A DNA stretch of 64,000 nucleotides from Cetobacterium sp. NK01 (GCF_024506395.1 NZ_JANIBO010000001.1:1847914-1911913); one strand, 5' to 3'; shown: positions 8,453-17,622, counted from the first letter of the stretch. Translations and numbers: made by a program. Notes: generated by a model from the sequence alone, not told the origin.

Positions 8453-9661
8453 TTATTGAACATTTTTTACTATTATTGCAGTCCCCATTCCTCCACCGAT
8501 ACAAAGACTTGCTAAACCATATTCAGATTTTCTTTTTTTCATTTCATGTACAAGAGTAGTTAGTATTCTAGCTCCACTAGCACCAACAGGGTGTCCTAAA
8601 GCGATTGCTCCACCATTTACATTAGTTTTATCATTAAACCAAGTAGGATCTATTGAGTACATTTCGCAAAGCTCTTTCATAACTCCAAGAGACTGAACTG
8701 CAAAAGCTTCATTAAGTTCTAAGATATCCATATCTTCTAATTTCATTCCAGTTTTATCTAAAACATTTTTTATAGCTGGAACAGGTCCAAGTCCCATAAC
8801 TAAAGGATCAACTCCTCCTTGTCCAACTCCAACAATTTCAACTAAAGGAGTTAAGTTATATTTTTTAACAGCTGATTCAGAAGCTATAAGTAAAATTGCA
8901 GCTCCATCATTTATACCAGAAGCATTTCCAGCTGTAACAGAACCATCTTTTTTAAATGCCGGTCTAAGTTGAGAAAGCTTTTCTAAAGATGTTTTTCTAT
9001 TTGGATATTCATCTGTATCAACAACTATTGTTTCTTTTCTATCTTTTACTTCAATAGGAACAATTTCATCTTTGAAACGTCCACTATCAATTGCAGCAAT
9101 TGCTTTTTGTTGAGATTCTATAGAGAACTGATCTTGTGCTTCTCTAGAGATATTGTGCTTTTCAGCGATATTTTCAGCAGTTATTCCCATGTGAACTCCA
9201 TGGAAAGCATCTGTTAAAGCATCTAAAATCATATGATCTTTAGCTAAAGAGTCTCCCATTTTAATTCCTGTTCTAATGTTATGGTTAAGTAGATGTGGAG
9301 CTTGTGACATAGATTCAGTTCCACCTGCTAAAATAAGAGAAGCTTCACCAGATTTTATAATTTGATATGCTGACATAACAGCCTTCATTCCACTTCCACA
9401 GATAATATTTAAAGAGTAAGCTGGAACTGAGTAAGGAACTCCTCCTCTAACAGCTGATTGTCTTCCAACCCCTTGAGCATGACCAGCAGATAAAACATTT
9501 CCAACAATTACTTCATCCAAGTTATTAGGATCAACTTTAGTTTCTTCAAGAATATTTTTTATAACTTCTCCAGCTAAATGACTTGGAGATACTTTGTTTA
9601 AAGAACCTAAAAAAGATCCAATGGGAGTTCTTTTTGCAGCTACAATATAGATTTTTTCCAT
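8453..9661 (-). CDS. thlA: Acetyl-CoA C-acetyltransferase (thiolase)
   Basis: A 402-residue thiolase. The acyl-accepting cysteine is C88 in NIICGSGMKAV, the active-site His lies in ALGHPVGASGARI, and the second catalytic cysteine is C387 in LCIGGGMG. In this locus it splits acetoacetyl-CoA (made from acetoacetate by AtoDA) into two acetyl-CoA, and can also run in the condensing direction for butyrate synthesis. It sits between atoA and bcd in a tightly spaced minus-strand operon. Confidence 0.95.
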   Translation of the reverse strand: MEKIYIVAAKRTPIGSFLGSLNKVSPSHLAGEVIKNILEETKVDPNNLDEVIVGNVLSAGHAQGVGRQSAVRGGVPYSVPAYSLNIICGSGMKAVMSAYQIIKSGEASLILAGGTESMSQAPHLLNHNIRTGIKMGDSLAKDHMILDALTDAFHGVHMGITAENIAEKHNISREAQDQFSIESQQKAIAAIDSGRFKDEIVPIEVKDRKETIVVDTDEYPNRKTSLEKLSQLRPAFKKDGSVTAGNASGINDGAAILLIASESAVKKYNLTPLVEIVGVGQGGVDPLVMGLGPVPAIKNVLDKTGMKLEDMDILELNEAFAVQSLGVMKELCEMYSIDPTWFNDKTNVNGGAIALGHPVGASGARILTTLVHEMKKRKSEYGLASLCIGGGMGTAIIVKNVQ

Positions 9662-9685
9662 TTATTTAAAAACCTCCTAGTAATT

Positions 9686-10351
9686 TTATACTTCCATAAT
9701 TTTTAAATTTTCGCTGATGATTAATTCTGCTTCAGTAGAATTTTTTATATCTTCAATTGAAGAGTATGGGCTAAGCTCTTTTAAAACAATACCTTTGTCA
9801 GTTACTTCCATAACTCCCTTTTCTGTAACAATCAGATTAACTTCATTAGCTGCAGTAAGTGGTAAAGTACAGTTTTTTAAGATCTTTGGAGCTCCCTTAG
9901 CTGTATGTTCCATAGCGATAATAACCTTTTTAGCTCCTACAACTAAATCCATAGCTCCTCCCATTCCAGGAACCATTTTCCCAGGAACCATCCAGTTAGC
10001 TAAGTTTCCTTTTTCATCAACTTGTAAAGCACCTAAAACAGTTGCATCCACATGTCCACCACGAATTATTCCAAATGATGTGAAGCTATCAAAGAAGCAA
10101 CCTCCAGGAGCAATAGTTACTAATGATCCACCTGCATTAGATATTCTACAATCCTCTTCAGCTTCACAAGGTGTAGGCCCCATACCAATTAGACCATTTT
10201 CAGATTGTAGTGCAACATATATATCTTTAGGGATGTAGTTAGCTACTTCAGTTGGTAGTCCAATTCCTAAGTTAACAACATCTCCATCTTCAAACTCTTT
10301 TGCTACTCTTCTAGCAATAATCTCTCTAATTTTTTCTTTAGTAAGTTCCAT
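9686..10351 (-). CDS. atoA: Acetoacetate/butyrate CoA-transferase subunit B
   Basis: A 221-residue beta subunit of a family I CoA-transferase. The catalytic glutamate lies in [12 protein letters not shown] (about residues 48-59), and the [27 protein letters not shown] segment is typical. With AtoD it transfers CoA from butyryl-CoA to acetoacetate, releasing butyrate and making acetoacetyl-CoA, a step of the lysine fermentation pathway. It starts directly after the atoD stop codon, consistent with translational coupling. Confidence 0.95.
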   Translation of the reverse strand: MELTKEKIREIIARRVAKEFEDGDVVNLGIGLPTEVANYIPKDIYVALQSENGLIGMGPTPCEAEEDCRISNAGGSLVTIAPGGCFFDSFTSFGIIRGGHVDATVLGALQVDEKGNLANWMVPGKMVPGMGGAMDLVVGAKKVIIAMEHTAKGAPKILKNCTLPLTAANEVNLIVTEKGVMEVTDKGIVLKELSPYSSIEDIKNSTEAELIISENLKIMEV

Positions 10352-11002
10352 TTATCTTCCTCCCTTAACGATATAATCCACAAATATACCTGGAATAACT
10401 ACTTCGTTAGGATCTAAATATCCATCTATAATCTCTTCAGCTTCAACAATTACTGTATCAGCAGCAGTAGCCATTATAGTATTAAAGTTTCTAGTTGAAC
10501 CGTGGAAAGATACATTTCCAAGAGAGTCTACTTTTGTACCATAAATAAGTGCTACATCAGCTTTTAATGGCTTTTCAAGAAGATATTTTTTTCCATCTAT
10601 TTCAATAACTTCTTTTCCTTCCTGAACAACAGTTCCAACACCAGTAGGAGTTAAAATACCACCAAGACCAGCTCCAGCAGCTCTAATTCTTTCTGCTAAA
10701 GTTCCTTGAGGAACTAGCTCAACCTCCATCTCTCCACTGTGCATTTGTTTACCAGTTTCAGGATTAGTTCCAATGTGAGAAACGATGGCTTTTTTAATTC
10801 TTTTATTTACCACTAGTTTTCCTCTTTCAAAATCTGGAAAACTTGTATCGTTGGCAATAAGAGTTAAATCTTTTGTACCATTTTCCAATAACTTTTCAAT
10901 AACCTCTTTAGGAGAACCACACTTTAAAAACCCTCCAGTCATAAGAGATGAACCGTCTTTAATAAGTGATGCTGCAAAATCAACAGAGACCAATTTTTTC
11001 AT
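10352..11002 (-). CDS. atoD: Acetoacetate/butyrate CoA-transferase subunit A
   Basis: A 216-residue alpha subunit of the CoA-transferase, with the N-terminal glycine-rich CoA-binding region (SLMTGGFLKCGSPKEVI) and the RIRAAGAGLGGILTPTGVGT signature. It is the first gene of the atoD-atoA-thl-bcd-etfB-etfA operon. The promoter at 11059-11088 carries the TGAGG element shared with the other lysine/butyrate promoters, and a 16-bp palindrome lies in the leader. A TetR gene is transcribed divergently. Confidence 0.95.
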   Translation of the reverse strand: MKKLVSVDFAASLIKDGSSLMTGGFLKCGSPKEVIEKLLENGTKDLTLIANDTSFPDFERGKLVVNKRIKKAIVSHIGTNPETGKQMHSGEMEVELVPQGTLAERIRAAGAGLGGILTPTGVGTVVQEGKEVIEIDGKKYLLEKPLKADVALIYGTKVDSLGNVSFHGSTRNFNTIMATAADTVIVEAEEIIDGYLDPNEVVIPGIFVDYIVKGGR

Positions 11003-11026
11003 AACTTCACTCCTTTGTTTAAGTTA

Positions 11027-11042
11027 GCAAGTACATACTTGC
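11027..11042. promoter_or_regulatory. Palindromic operator candidate in the atoD leader
   Basis: GCAAGTA-CA-TACTTGC, a perfect 7-bp inverted repeat about 10-25 bases downstream of the expected atoD start point. It matches the palindrome at 13779-13794 at 11 of 16 positions. It is a likely site for the TetR protein encoded divergently. Confidence 0.55.
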
Positions 11043-11058
11043 CTATTTTCAGTATGAA

Positions 11059-11088
11059 TATATACCTCATACGGAAACTAAATGTCAA
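11059..11088 (-). promoter_or_regulatory. atoD operon promoter with TGAGG element
   Basis: On the minus strand: -35 TTGACA (11083-11088), 18-bp spacer ending in TGAGG, -10 TATATA (11059-11064). An inverted repeat GTATGA-N9-TCATAC (11052-11072) spans the -10 box and may be a second operator. Confidence 0.7.
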
Positions 11089-11195
11089 TAGTGAAATAAA
11101 AAATATTTTTTTCGAACATAAAAAAGGTGTTATAAACACATAATTAGAGAGAGGTTTAAAAAATAAAAATTTTTTTTTATTTTGTAAAAAAATAT

Positions 11196-11227
11196 TTGAC
11201 AAAAGAGTCAAAAGTGAGGTATATATT
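11196..11227 (+). promoter_or_regulatory. tetR promoter with TGAGG element
   Basis: -35 TTGACA (11196-11201), 18-bp spacer ending in GTGAGG, -10 TATATA (11220-11225). A dyad TTGAC-N6-GTCAA overlaps the -35 box (11196-11211). Confidence 0.6.
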
Positions 11228-11266
11228 GGGATAACATTTAAAAATATGGGCAGAATTGGAGGAATG

Positions 11267-11839
11267 ATGAAAACACGGGATAAGATTTTAGATTGTGCAC
11301 AAAGACTCTTTTCAGAAGAGGGGTTTGATAAAGTTTCAACAAAACGTATTGCCAAGGAAGCAGAGTGTAATGAAGTAACTATTTTTAGATTATTTGGAAC
11401 GAAAAATAGAGTTTTAGAAGAGATAATAAATAAATTTGTAGAGGAAAGTAAAATTATTCGATCTCTACATGAGAGTCTAACGGGGGAATTAGAGCAAGAT
11501 ATAGCAAAGAGTATGCTACTCTATCAAAACTTTTTACACCAGCATGAAGTTATTTTTAGACTTCAATTAAAGCTTTCAGACAGTGAAAATCAAAAGTTTT
11601 TAAGAACAATTGATTTTAAAAACTATTTAGTGGATCATTTTATAGGAGTTTTTTATGAAAATAAAGTTCATTATTCTCCAGAGAGCTTTGTAAATGATAT
11701 GTTAAGTAGTGTAATGGGAAGTTTTCTTTTAAAAATTTTAACGCAAGGGAAATTCACAGGGGAAAGGGATGGGCATTTTTTAAGTGAAAAAATTAAATTT
11801 TATCAGAATTCGATTAATCAGTATAAAAAAACAAAATAA
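11267..11839 (+). CDS. TetR/AcrR family transcriptional regulator
   Basis: About 190 residues with an N-terminal TetR DNA-binding domain (MKTRDKILDCAQRLFSEEGF, then TKRIAKEAECNEVTIFRLFGTKNRVLEEII) and a divergent C-terminal ligand domain. The start is ambiguous. GGAGG at 11258-11262 favours the ATG at 11267 (or 11264), while an in-frame ATG at 11246 lacks a ribosome site. The gene lies between the atoD and hbd-crt minus-strand operons and opposite atoD, so it is the prime candidate to control the butyrate and lysine operons, perhaps in response to an acyl-CoA. The ligand is unknown. Confidence 0.88.
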   Translation: MKTRDKILDCAQRLFSEEGFDKVSTKRIAKEAECNEVTIFRLFGTKNRVLEEIINKFVEESKIIRSLHESLTGELEQDIAKSMLLYQNFLHQHEVIFRLQLKLSDSENQKFLRTIDFKNYLVDHFIGVFYENKVHYSPESFVNDMLSSVMGSFLLKILTQGKFTGERDGHFLSEKIKFYQNSINQYKKTK

Positions 11840-11850
11840 AGAGAGATAAA

Positions 11851-11884
11851 AAAGAGAAAACCAATGAAAGCAGGTTTTCTCTTT
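11851..11884. terminator. Bidirectional intrinsic terminator
   Basis: 12-bp stem (11851-11862 with 11873-11884), 10-base loop, and T runs on both strands, between convergent tetR and hbd. Confidence 0.85.
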
Positions 11885-11893
11885 GTTTTTTTA

Positions 11894-12733
11894 TTAATAT
11901 TTATAGAATCCTTCTCCAGTTTTTCTTCCAAGTTTTCCAGCTCTAACCATTTTCTTTAAAAGTGAATGCGCTCTATATTTTGGATCACCAAACTCTGTAG
12001 CTAAAACATCCATAATTGCTAAAACAACGTCAAGTCCAACTAAATCTCCTAAAGCCAATGGTCCAATAGGATGATTAGCACCATACTTCATAGCATTATC
12101 AATATCTTCAGCAGTGGCAACACCATCAGCTAAAATTCCAATAGCTTCGTTAATCATAGGAATTAAAATTCTATTTACAACAAATCCAGGAGCTTCTTCA
12201 CATAAAACAGGCTCTTTTCCAAGTTCCTTAGAAAGTTTTAAAATAGTTTCATAAACCTCTTGGCTTGTAGTGTATCCCTTTATAATTTCAATAAGTTTCA
12301 TAACAGGAGCAGGATTGAAGAAGTGCATTCCTATTACTCTTTCAGGATGTTTTGTAGCACATGCAATCTCAGTTATAGAAAGAGAAGATGTATTAGTAGC
12401 AAATATAGCTTTCTCAGAACAGATTCCATCTAAGTTAGAAAATAGCTCTTTTTTAATATTCATTCTTTCAGATACAGCTTCAATAACTAAATCTGCATCT
12501 TTAGCATCTTCAATATTTGAAGTTGTATGGATCTTTGCTAAAATCTCATTTTTTCTGTCCTCTGTGATCTTTTCTTTTTCAACTAACTTACTTAAACTTT
12601 TAACAAATCCTTTTTTAGCTTTTTCAAGAGCTTCAGCACAAATATCTGTCATTAAAACATCATGCCCACCAGTTGCAAAAACTTGAGCAATCCCGCTCGC
12701 CATAACTCCAGCACCAACAATAAATACTTTCAT
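11894..12733 (-). CDS. hbd: 3-hydroxybutyryl-CoA dehydrogenase
   Basis: A 279-residue enzyme with an N-terminal Rossmann fold ([17 protein letters not shown], residues 3-19) and the HCDH signature region [17 protein letters not shown], followed by [10 protein letters not shown] and the C-terminal dimerisation domain ending [11 protein letters not shown]. It interconverts acetoacetyl-CoA and 3-hydroxybutyryl-CoA with NAD(P)H. With crt immediately upstream it links the acetoacetyl-CoA pool to crotonyl-CoA, giving a second route to butyrate besides lysine. Length is typical. Confidence 0.95.
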   Translation of the reverse strand: MKVFIVGAGVMASGIAQVFATGGHDVLMTDICAEALEKAKKGFVKSLSKLVEKEKITEDRKNEILAKIHTTSNIEDAKDADLVIEAVSERMNIKKELFSNLDGICSEKAIFATNTSSLSITEIACATKHPERVIGMHFFNPAPVMKLIEIIKGYTTSQEVYETILKLSKELGKEPVLCEEAPGFVVNRILIPMINEAIGILADGVATAEDIDNAMKYGANHPIGPLALGDLVGLDVVLAIMDVLATEFGDPKYRAHSLLKKMVRAGKLGRKTGEGFYKY

Positions 12734-12760
12734 TTTTCCTCCTTATAACTTCTGTATAAT

Positions 12761-13540
12761 TTATTTGTTAATAAAGTTTGCTTTTCTTTTTTCTAAAAAT
12801 GCAGTCATTCCCTCTTTTTGATCTTCTGTTGAGAAGCAAAGACCAAATAAACTACTTTCAATGAACATAGATGTAGTTTCGTCCACTTGAATTCCTTTGT
12901 TTATAGCTTCTTTTGAATATTGAACAGCTAATCTAGCATTAGAGCTAATTTTATTTGCCATATTTAGTGCATATTCCATAAGTTTATCGTGCTCGATTAC
13001 TTGGTTAACTAATCCAATAGCTTTAGCTTCATGAGCATCTATAATATTTCCTGTAAAGATTAGCTCTTTAGCCTTAGCTAGACCAACTAATCTAGGAAGT
13101 CTTTGAGTTCCTCCAGAACCAGGAGTTATACCAAGAGTAACCTCAGGTTGACCAAGTTTAGCTTTATCAGAAGCTATTCTAATATCACAAGACATAGCAA
13201 GTTCGCAACCTCCCCCTAAAGCAAATCCGTTTATAACAGCAATAACAACTTTATTGATGTTTTCCACTGCGTTAAAGGCGTTAGTTCCTAAGATACCAAA
13301 GTCTTTAGCTTCTTTTGTGCTTAAATCTCTCATAAAAGAGATGTCTGCTCCAGCAACGAAAGAACGTCCTTCCCCAGTAAGTAGGATAACATCAATTTCA
13401 TCATTTTTTTCTAACTGAGAAAAGCATTGATGAATCTCTTTGTAAGTTTCTTCATTTAGTGCGTTTAAAGATTCAGGTCTGTTGATTTTAACTATACAGA
13501 CTTTACCGTGAATCTCAGTTAAAAGATTTTTAAATACCAT
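12761..13540 (-). CDS. crt: Enoyl-CoA hydratase / crotonase
   Basis: A 259-residue crotonase-fold protein. Both oxyanion-hole segments (SFVAGADISFM and GFALGGGCELAMSCD) and the catalytic Glu region (LGQPEVTLGITPGSGGTQRLPRLVG) are present. It hydrates crotonyl-CoA to 3-hydroxybutyryl-CoA or runs in reverse. It is the first gene of a two-gene operon with hbd. The promoter at 13593-13622 has the same TGAGG arrangement as the other three lysine/butyrate promoters. Confidence 0.94.
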   Translation of the reverse strand: MVFKNLLTEIHGKVCIVKINRPESLNALNEETYKEIHQCFSQLEKNDEIDVILLTGEGRSFVAGADISFMRDLSTKEAKDFGILGTNAFNAVENINKVVIAVINGFALGGGCELAMSCDIRIASDKAKLGQPEVTLGITPGSGGTQRLPRLVGLAKAKELIFTGNIIDAHEAKAIGLVNQVIEHDKLMEYALNMANKISSNARLAVQYSKEAINKGIQVDETTSMFIESSLFGLCFSTEDQKEGMTAFLEKRKANFINK

Positions 13541-13592
13541 TTTTTTCCTCCTTGCTAACTAAATTGTAGTTAAAAAATACTTAACGAGACCC

Positions 13593-13622
13593 TTATTACC
13601 TCATGAAACTTAAATTTGTCAA
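13593..13622 (-). promoter_or_regulatory. crt-hbd promoter with TGAGG element
   Basis: On the minus strand: -35 TTGACA (13617-13622), 18-bp spacer ending in ATGAGG, -10 TAATAA (13593-13598). Confidence 0.65.
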
Positions 13623-13729
13623 ATTTTTTTTATTTTTTTTAAATTTTTTTTATATGCGAAAAGTGTCTGTAATAGGAAGTTATAGTACTGAAATAAAACT
13701 AAAAAAATGAAAATAATTTAAAAATACTA

Positions 13730-13758
13730 TTGACTTAAAAAAAAACGTGAGGTATATA
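13730..13758 (+). promoter_or_regulatory. Lysine fermentation operon promoter with TGAGG element
   Basis: -35 TTGACT (13730-13735), 17-bp spacer ending in GTGAGG, -10 TATATA (13753-13758). Confidence 0.7.
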
Positions 13759-13778
13759 TAGCTAATGACAAAACTAAA

Positions 13779-13794
13779 GTAAGCACTCACTTAC
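13779..13794. promoter_or_regulatory. Palindromic operator candidate in the lysine operon leader
   Basis: GTAAGCACTCACTTAC, an imperfect palindrome about 15-30 bases downstream of the expected start point. Its position and sequence parallel the palindrome in the atoD leader (11027-11042). Confidence 0.5.
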
Positions 13795-13841
13795 ATCCTA
13801 CTGAAAATTTTATGAGAAAATAAACATTCTAGGAGGAAAAT

Positions 13842-15338
13842 ATGGGAACGGTAACGGCGATAATAAAGCTTAGTCCAGTTTTAGTTTTGGCAGGACTAAT
13901 GATGAGTGGGTATGATGCATTATTAGCAGCACCAATAGCAACAGTATATGCAGCACTTGTGGCATCACTTGTGGCAAAGAAAAAAATAAGTGATATTATA
14001 GATGCCTGTATTAAAAATGCAAGAGAGATGCAAATAGCCTTTTTTATCCTAATGATGGCCTATGCAATGGCGGAAGCTTTTATGTCAACAGGAGTTGGAG
14101 CTTCTATAATTAACATAGCTTTAGGATTTGGGTTAACAGCTAGAACAGTTGCAGTGGTAGGAGTTATAGTAACATCTATTCTATCAATAGCAACGGGAAC
14201 AAGCTGGGGAACATTTGCAGCGTGTGCACCAATATTCTTATGGCTAAACCATATAGTTCAAGGAAACATGTTCTTAACTTTAGCAGCAATAGCTGGAGGA
14301 GCATGCTTTGGAGATAATATAGGTCTTATATCAGATACAACAATAGTAAGTTCTGGAATTCAAAGAGTTGAAGTTGTTAAAAGAATAAGACACCAAGGTG
14401 TTTGGTCAGGGTTAGTACTTGTGTGTGCAGTAATAACTTTCTATGTAGTGAGTGTTGCTATGGGATTACCAACGGAGATTGGAAGTCCAGTTGAGGCTAT
14501 AAATCAGATACCTGAATCAGCTTGGGCCGCTCTAGCAGAGAAAAGAGAGAGTGCGGTAGCATTACTTAATCAAGTTAAAAGTGGAGTGCCTTATTATATG
14601 GTTATTCCTCTAATTCTAGTTTTAGTTTCAGCATTTAAAGGAGTAAATACACTATTATGTTTATTCCTTGGAATTTTTGCATCTTTTATATGTGGAACTT
14701 TTGCTGGAACTGTTGAAAGTCCATCAGCGTTTTTAGATCTAATCTACACTGGATTTGAAGGAGCAGGATCTTGGGTTATCGTAATGATGATGTGGGTTGC
14801 GGCATTTGGTGGAATAATGAAAATAATGGATGCCTTTAGACCGGTATCGATTCTTATTAAAAAGATTTCTGGAAATGTTAGACAACTTATGTTTTACAAC
14901 GGTGTTTTATCAGTTTTAGGAAATGCGGCATTGGCAGATGAGATGGCACAAATCGTAACAATAGGACCAATCATTAAAGAGTTAGTTGAAAAAAATGTAA
15001 AAGGAAGTCCACAAGATATAGAGACATTAAGACTTAGAAATGCAACATTTAGTGATGCACTAGGAGTTTTTGGATCTCAATTAATTCCATGGCACGTTTA
15101 CATTGGATTCTACTTAGGAATAGCAAATGCAGTTTATCCATTGGCTTCATTCACAGCTATGAGTATTATAAAGTTTAACTTTATGGCATACATAGCAGTG
15201 GGAAGTATATTAATATTAACTTTAACAGGACTAGATAGATTTGTACCAAGATTTGCTTTACCATCAGAGCCAGCTGTACAGTTAGCGGGACAAAACGAAG
15301 AAGTTGAAGTGGCAACAGAAACAGAAGAGTTAGCATAA
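13842..15338 (+). CDS. NhaC-like Na+/H+ antiporter family transporter, probable lysine transporter
   Basis: A 498-residue polytopic membrane protein of the NhaC / ion-transporter type. It has glycine- and serine-rich re-entrant motifs (LSIATGTSWGTFAACAPIF and GACFGDNIGLISDTTI) and an acidic tail (EEVEVATETEELA). AGGAGG precedes the ATG. It is the first gene of the operon that degrades lysine, so substrate import (Na+-coupled lysine uptake or exchange) is a reasonable inference. The family also contains true Na+/H+ antiporters, and ion homeostasis during fermentation is the alternative. Confidence 0.8.
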   Translation: MGTVTAIIKLSPVLVLAGLMMSGYDALLAAPIATVYAALVASLVAKKKISDIIDACIKNAREMQIAFFILMMAYAMAEAFMSTGVGASIINIALGFGLTARTVAVVGVIVTSILSIATGTSWGTFAACAPIFLWLNHIVQGNMFLTLAAIAGGACFGDNIGLISDTTIVSSGIQRVEVVKRIRHQGVWSGLVLVCAVITFYVVSVAMGLPTEIGSPVEAINQIPESAWAALAEKRESAVALLNQVKSGVPYYMVIPLILVLVSAFKGVNTLLCLFLGIFASFICGTFAGTVESPSAFLDLIYTGFEGAGSWVIVMMMWVAAFGGIMKIMDAFRPVSILIKKISGNVRQLMFYNGVLSVLGNAALADEMAQIVTIGPIIKELVEKNVKGSPQDIETLRLRNATFSDALGVFGSQLIPWHVYIGFYLGIANAVYPLASFTAMSIIKFNFMAYIAVGSILILTLTGLDRFVPRFALPSEPAVQLAGQNEEVEVATETEELA

Positions 15339-15368
15339 TAAAAAATATGTGAAGGAGAGATAGGAGTT

Positions 15369-15755
15369 ATGACAAAATCAATGATAAGATTAAGAATGAG
15401 TTCAGCAGATGCTCATTATGGTGGAAATTTAGTAGACGGAGCAAGAATTTTACAGTTATTTGGAGACGTAGCAACAGAGCTACTTATAAAGCATGATGGG
15501 GATGAAGGTTTATTCAAGGCTTATAGTGAGGTAGAGTTTATGGCTCCTGTTTATGCTGGAGATTATTTAGAGGTTATAGGAGAGATTACAAAAGTTGGAA
15601 ACACTTCAAGAGCTATGAGCTTTGAAGCAAGAAAAGTAATAATACCAAGACCAGATATTTGTGATTCAGCAGCAGATTTTTTAGAAGAACCTATTGTAGT
15701 GTGTAAAGCAGTTGGTACTTGTGTAGTTCCAAAGGCTGTTCAAAGAAAGGGGTAG
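15369..15755 (+). CDS. kal: 3-aminobutyryl-CoA ammonia-lyase
   Basis: A 128-residue single hotdog-fold protein ([28 protein letters not shown], then [20 protein letters not shown]), the size and pattern of fusobacterial Kal. It removes ammonia from L-3-aminobutyryl-CoA to give crotonyl-CoA. It directly precedes kce (3-bp gap) in the lysine operon, which supports the assignment. Confidence 0.92.
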   Translation: MTKSMIRLRMSSADAHYGGNLVDGARILQLFGDVATELLIKHDGDEGLFKAYSEVEFMAPVYAGDYLEVIGEITKVGNTSRAMSFEARKVIIPRPDICDSAADFLEEPIVVCKAVGTCVVPKAVQRKG

Positions 15756-15758
15756 ACT

Positions 15759-16577
15759 ATGGAAAAGTTAATAATAACAGCAGCAATTTGTGGTGCTGAA
15801 GTGACAAAAGAACACAATCCAGCTGTACCATATACAGTAGAAGAGATAGCAAATGAAGCGTATAGCGCATACAAAGCGGGGGCGAGTGTTATCCATCTTC
15901 ACGTTAGAGAGGACGATGGAACTCCAACTCAAAGAAAAGAAAGATATGATGAGTGTATAAAAGCTATAAAGGAAAGATGTCCAGATGTTATAGTTCAACC
16001 ATCTACTGGTGGGTCAGTGGGGATGACATCAGCTGAGAGATTAGAGCCAGTTGATTTAAAGCCAGAGATGGCAACATTAGATTGTGGAACATTGAACTTT
16101 GGTGGCGACGAGATTTTTGTAAACACTGAAAATATGATAAAAGAGTTTGGAAAAAAGATGATAGATTTGGGTGTTAAGCCAGAGGTTGAAGTTTTTGATA
16201 AATCGATGATAGACATGGCAATTAGATTATGCAAAAAAGGGTTTATTAAGGAGCCGATTCACTTTAGTTTTGTAATGGGAGTAAATGGTGGAATTTCTGG
16301 AGATTTAAGAGATTTCATATTTTTAAAAGAGAGCATACCTTGTGGTTCTACATATTCAGTTGCTGGGATTGGAAGATTTGAATTCACTCTTGCGGCGGCT
16401 TCTATAATATCAGGAGGTCACGTAAGAGTTGGATTTGAAGACAATATATATATTGAAAAAGGTGTATTAGCAAAAAATAATGGTGAGTTAGTTGAAAAAG
16501 TTGTAAGACTTGCAAAGGAGTTTGGAAGAGAGATAGCAAATCCAACTGAGGCAAGAAAAATATTAGGTTTAAATTAA
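15759..16577 (+). CDS. kce: 3-keto-5-aminohexanoate cleavage enzyme
   Basis: A 272-residue BKACE (formerly DUF849) protein with the Zn-binding HLHVR motif (about residues 46-50), an N-terminal IITAAICGAEVTKEHNPAVPYT segment and the C-terminal VRVGFEDNIYIEKGVLAKNN signature. It condenses 3-keto-5-aminohexanoate with acetyl-CoA and cleaves the product to L-3-aminobutyryl-CoA and acetoacetate. Neighbours kal and kdd match the established fusobacterial lysine locus. Confidence 0.95.
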   Translation: MEKLIITAAICGAEVTKEHNPAVPYTVEEIANEAYSAYKAGASVIHLHVREDDGTPTQRKERYDECIKAIKERCPDVIVQPSTGGSVGMTSAERLEPVDLKPEMATLDCGTLNFGGDEIFVNTENMIKEFGKKMIDLGVKPEVEVFDKSMIDMAIRLCKKGFIKEPIHFSFVMGVNGGISGDLRDFIFLKESIPCGSTYSVAGIGRFEFTLAAASIISGGHVRVGFEDNIYIEKGVLAKNNGELVEKVVRLAKEFGREIANPTEARKILGLN

Positions 16578-16587
16578 GGAGGATATT

Positions 16588-17622
16588 ATGAAAAAGGGAT
16601 GCAAATTTGGAACACATAGAGTAATAGAGCCTGTTGGATCATTACCACAAGGAGCATTAAAAATATCTAATGATATGGAGATTATGTCAAATGAGGTATT
16701 AATAGATGTACAAACTCTAAATATCGATTCAGCAAGTTTTACACAAATTAAAGAAGCATGTAATAAAGATGAGAAAAAAATGGCAGAGATGATTGAAAAA
16801 ATAGTTGCAGAGAGAGGGAAAATGCAAAACCCTGTAACAGGTTCAGGAGGGATGTTAATTGGAACTATTGAAAAAATAGGACCAGATTTCCCTGATAAAA
16901 ACTTAAAAGTAGGAGATAAAATAGCAACTTTAGTTTCTCTTTCATTAACGCCTTTAAAGATAGAGGAGATTAAAAAAATAAATATATCAAATGACCAAGT
17001 AGATGTAAAAGCTAAAGCGATTTTATTTGAAAGTGGGATATATGCAGTTTTACCAAATGACGTTCCTGAGAAGTTAGCACTTGCAGCGTTAGACGTAGCT
17101 GGAGCACCTGCTCAAGTTGAGAAGCTAGTTAAAGAGGGAGACACAGTTTGTATCATTGGTGGAGGAGGAAAATCTGGAATCCTTTGCTGTTATCAAGCTA
17201 TGAAAAATGTAGGAAAAACTGGAAAAGTTATTGTGTTTGAATATTCAGAAGCAAATGCACAAAGAATAAGAGATTTAGGACTTGCTCATGTTGTATTAGT
17301 AGGAGACGCAACAAAGCCAGTAGAGATCTATAATAAAATAAATGAAATCACAAATGGGGAGTTATGTGATGTTGTAATAAATAACGTAAATGTTCCTGGA
17401 ACAGAGATGTCATCTATATTAATAACAAAAGATGATGGAGTAGTTTACTTCTTCTCTATGGCTACATCATTTACAAAAGCTGCTTTAGGAGCAGAGGGTG
17501 TAGGAAAAGACGTAACTATGATAGTTGGAAATGGATATACAAAAGGGCATGCTAATTTAACTTTAGAGATCATAAGAGAATCTAAAGCAATTAGAGAGTT
17601 ATTTGAAAAATTATACGTTTAA
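16588..17622 (+). CDS. kdd: L-erythro-3,5-diaminohexanoate dehydrogenase
   Basis: A 344-residue dehydrogenase with an N-terminal GTHRVIEPVGSLPQGA segment typical of Kdd and a nucleotide-binding region around VCIIGGGGKSGILCCYQA (about residues 188-205). It oxidises 3,5-diaminohexanoate with NAD+ to 3-keto-5-aminohexanoate and ammonia. GGAGG precedes the ATG, 10 bp after kce. Confidence 0.95.
   Translation: MKKGCKFGTHRVIEPVGSLPQGALKISNDMEIMSNEVLIDVQTLNIDSASFTQIKEACNKDEKKMAEMIEKIVAERGKMQNPVTGSGGMLIGTIEKIGPDFPDKNLKVGDKIATLVSLSLTPLKIEEIKKINISNDQVDVKAKAILFESGIYAVLPNDVPEKLALAALDVAGAPAQVEKLVKEGDTVCIIGGGGKSGILCCYQAMKNVGKTGKVIVFEYSEANAQRIRDLGLAHVVLVGDATKPVEIYNKINEITNGELCDVVINNVNVPGTEMSSILITKDDGVVYFFSMATSFTKAALGAEGVGKDVTMIVGNGYTKGHANLTLEIIRESKAIRELFEKLYV

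Larger units (their letters stand above)
13541..13841. other. Divergent regulatory region between crt and the lysine operon
   Basis: This 301-bp region holds no gene. It contains the crt promoter (minus) near 13600, the lysine operon promoter (plus) near 13745, a 16-bp palindrome at 13779-13794, and a GTTAA...TTAAC dyad in the crt leader (about 13571-13587). The middle is T- and A-rich with no conserved riboswitch-like structure that I can see. Confidence 0.7.

Noticed and set aside
9717..10238. 173-codon plus-strand ORF
   Set aside because: It is the antisense shadow of atoA, which has full family motifs.
13541..13841. Lysine riboswitch before the lysine operon
   Set aside because: The conserved L-box elements and a leader terminator are not visible; only promoters and palindromes are seen.
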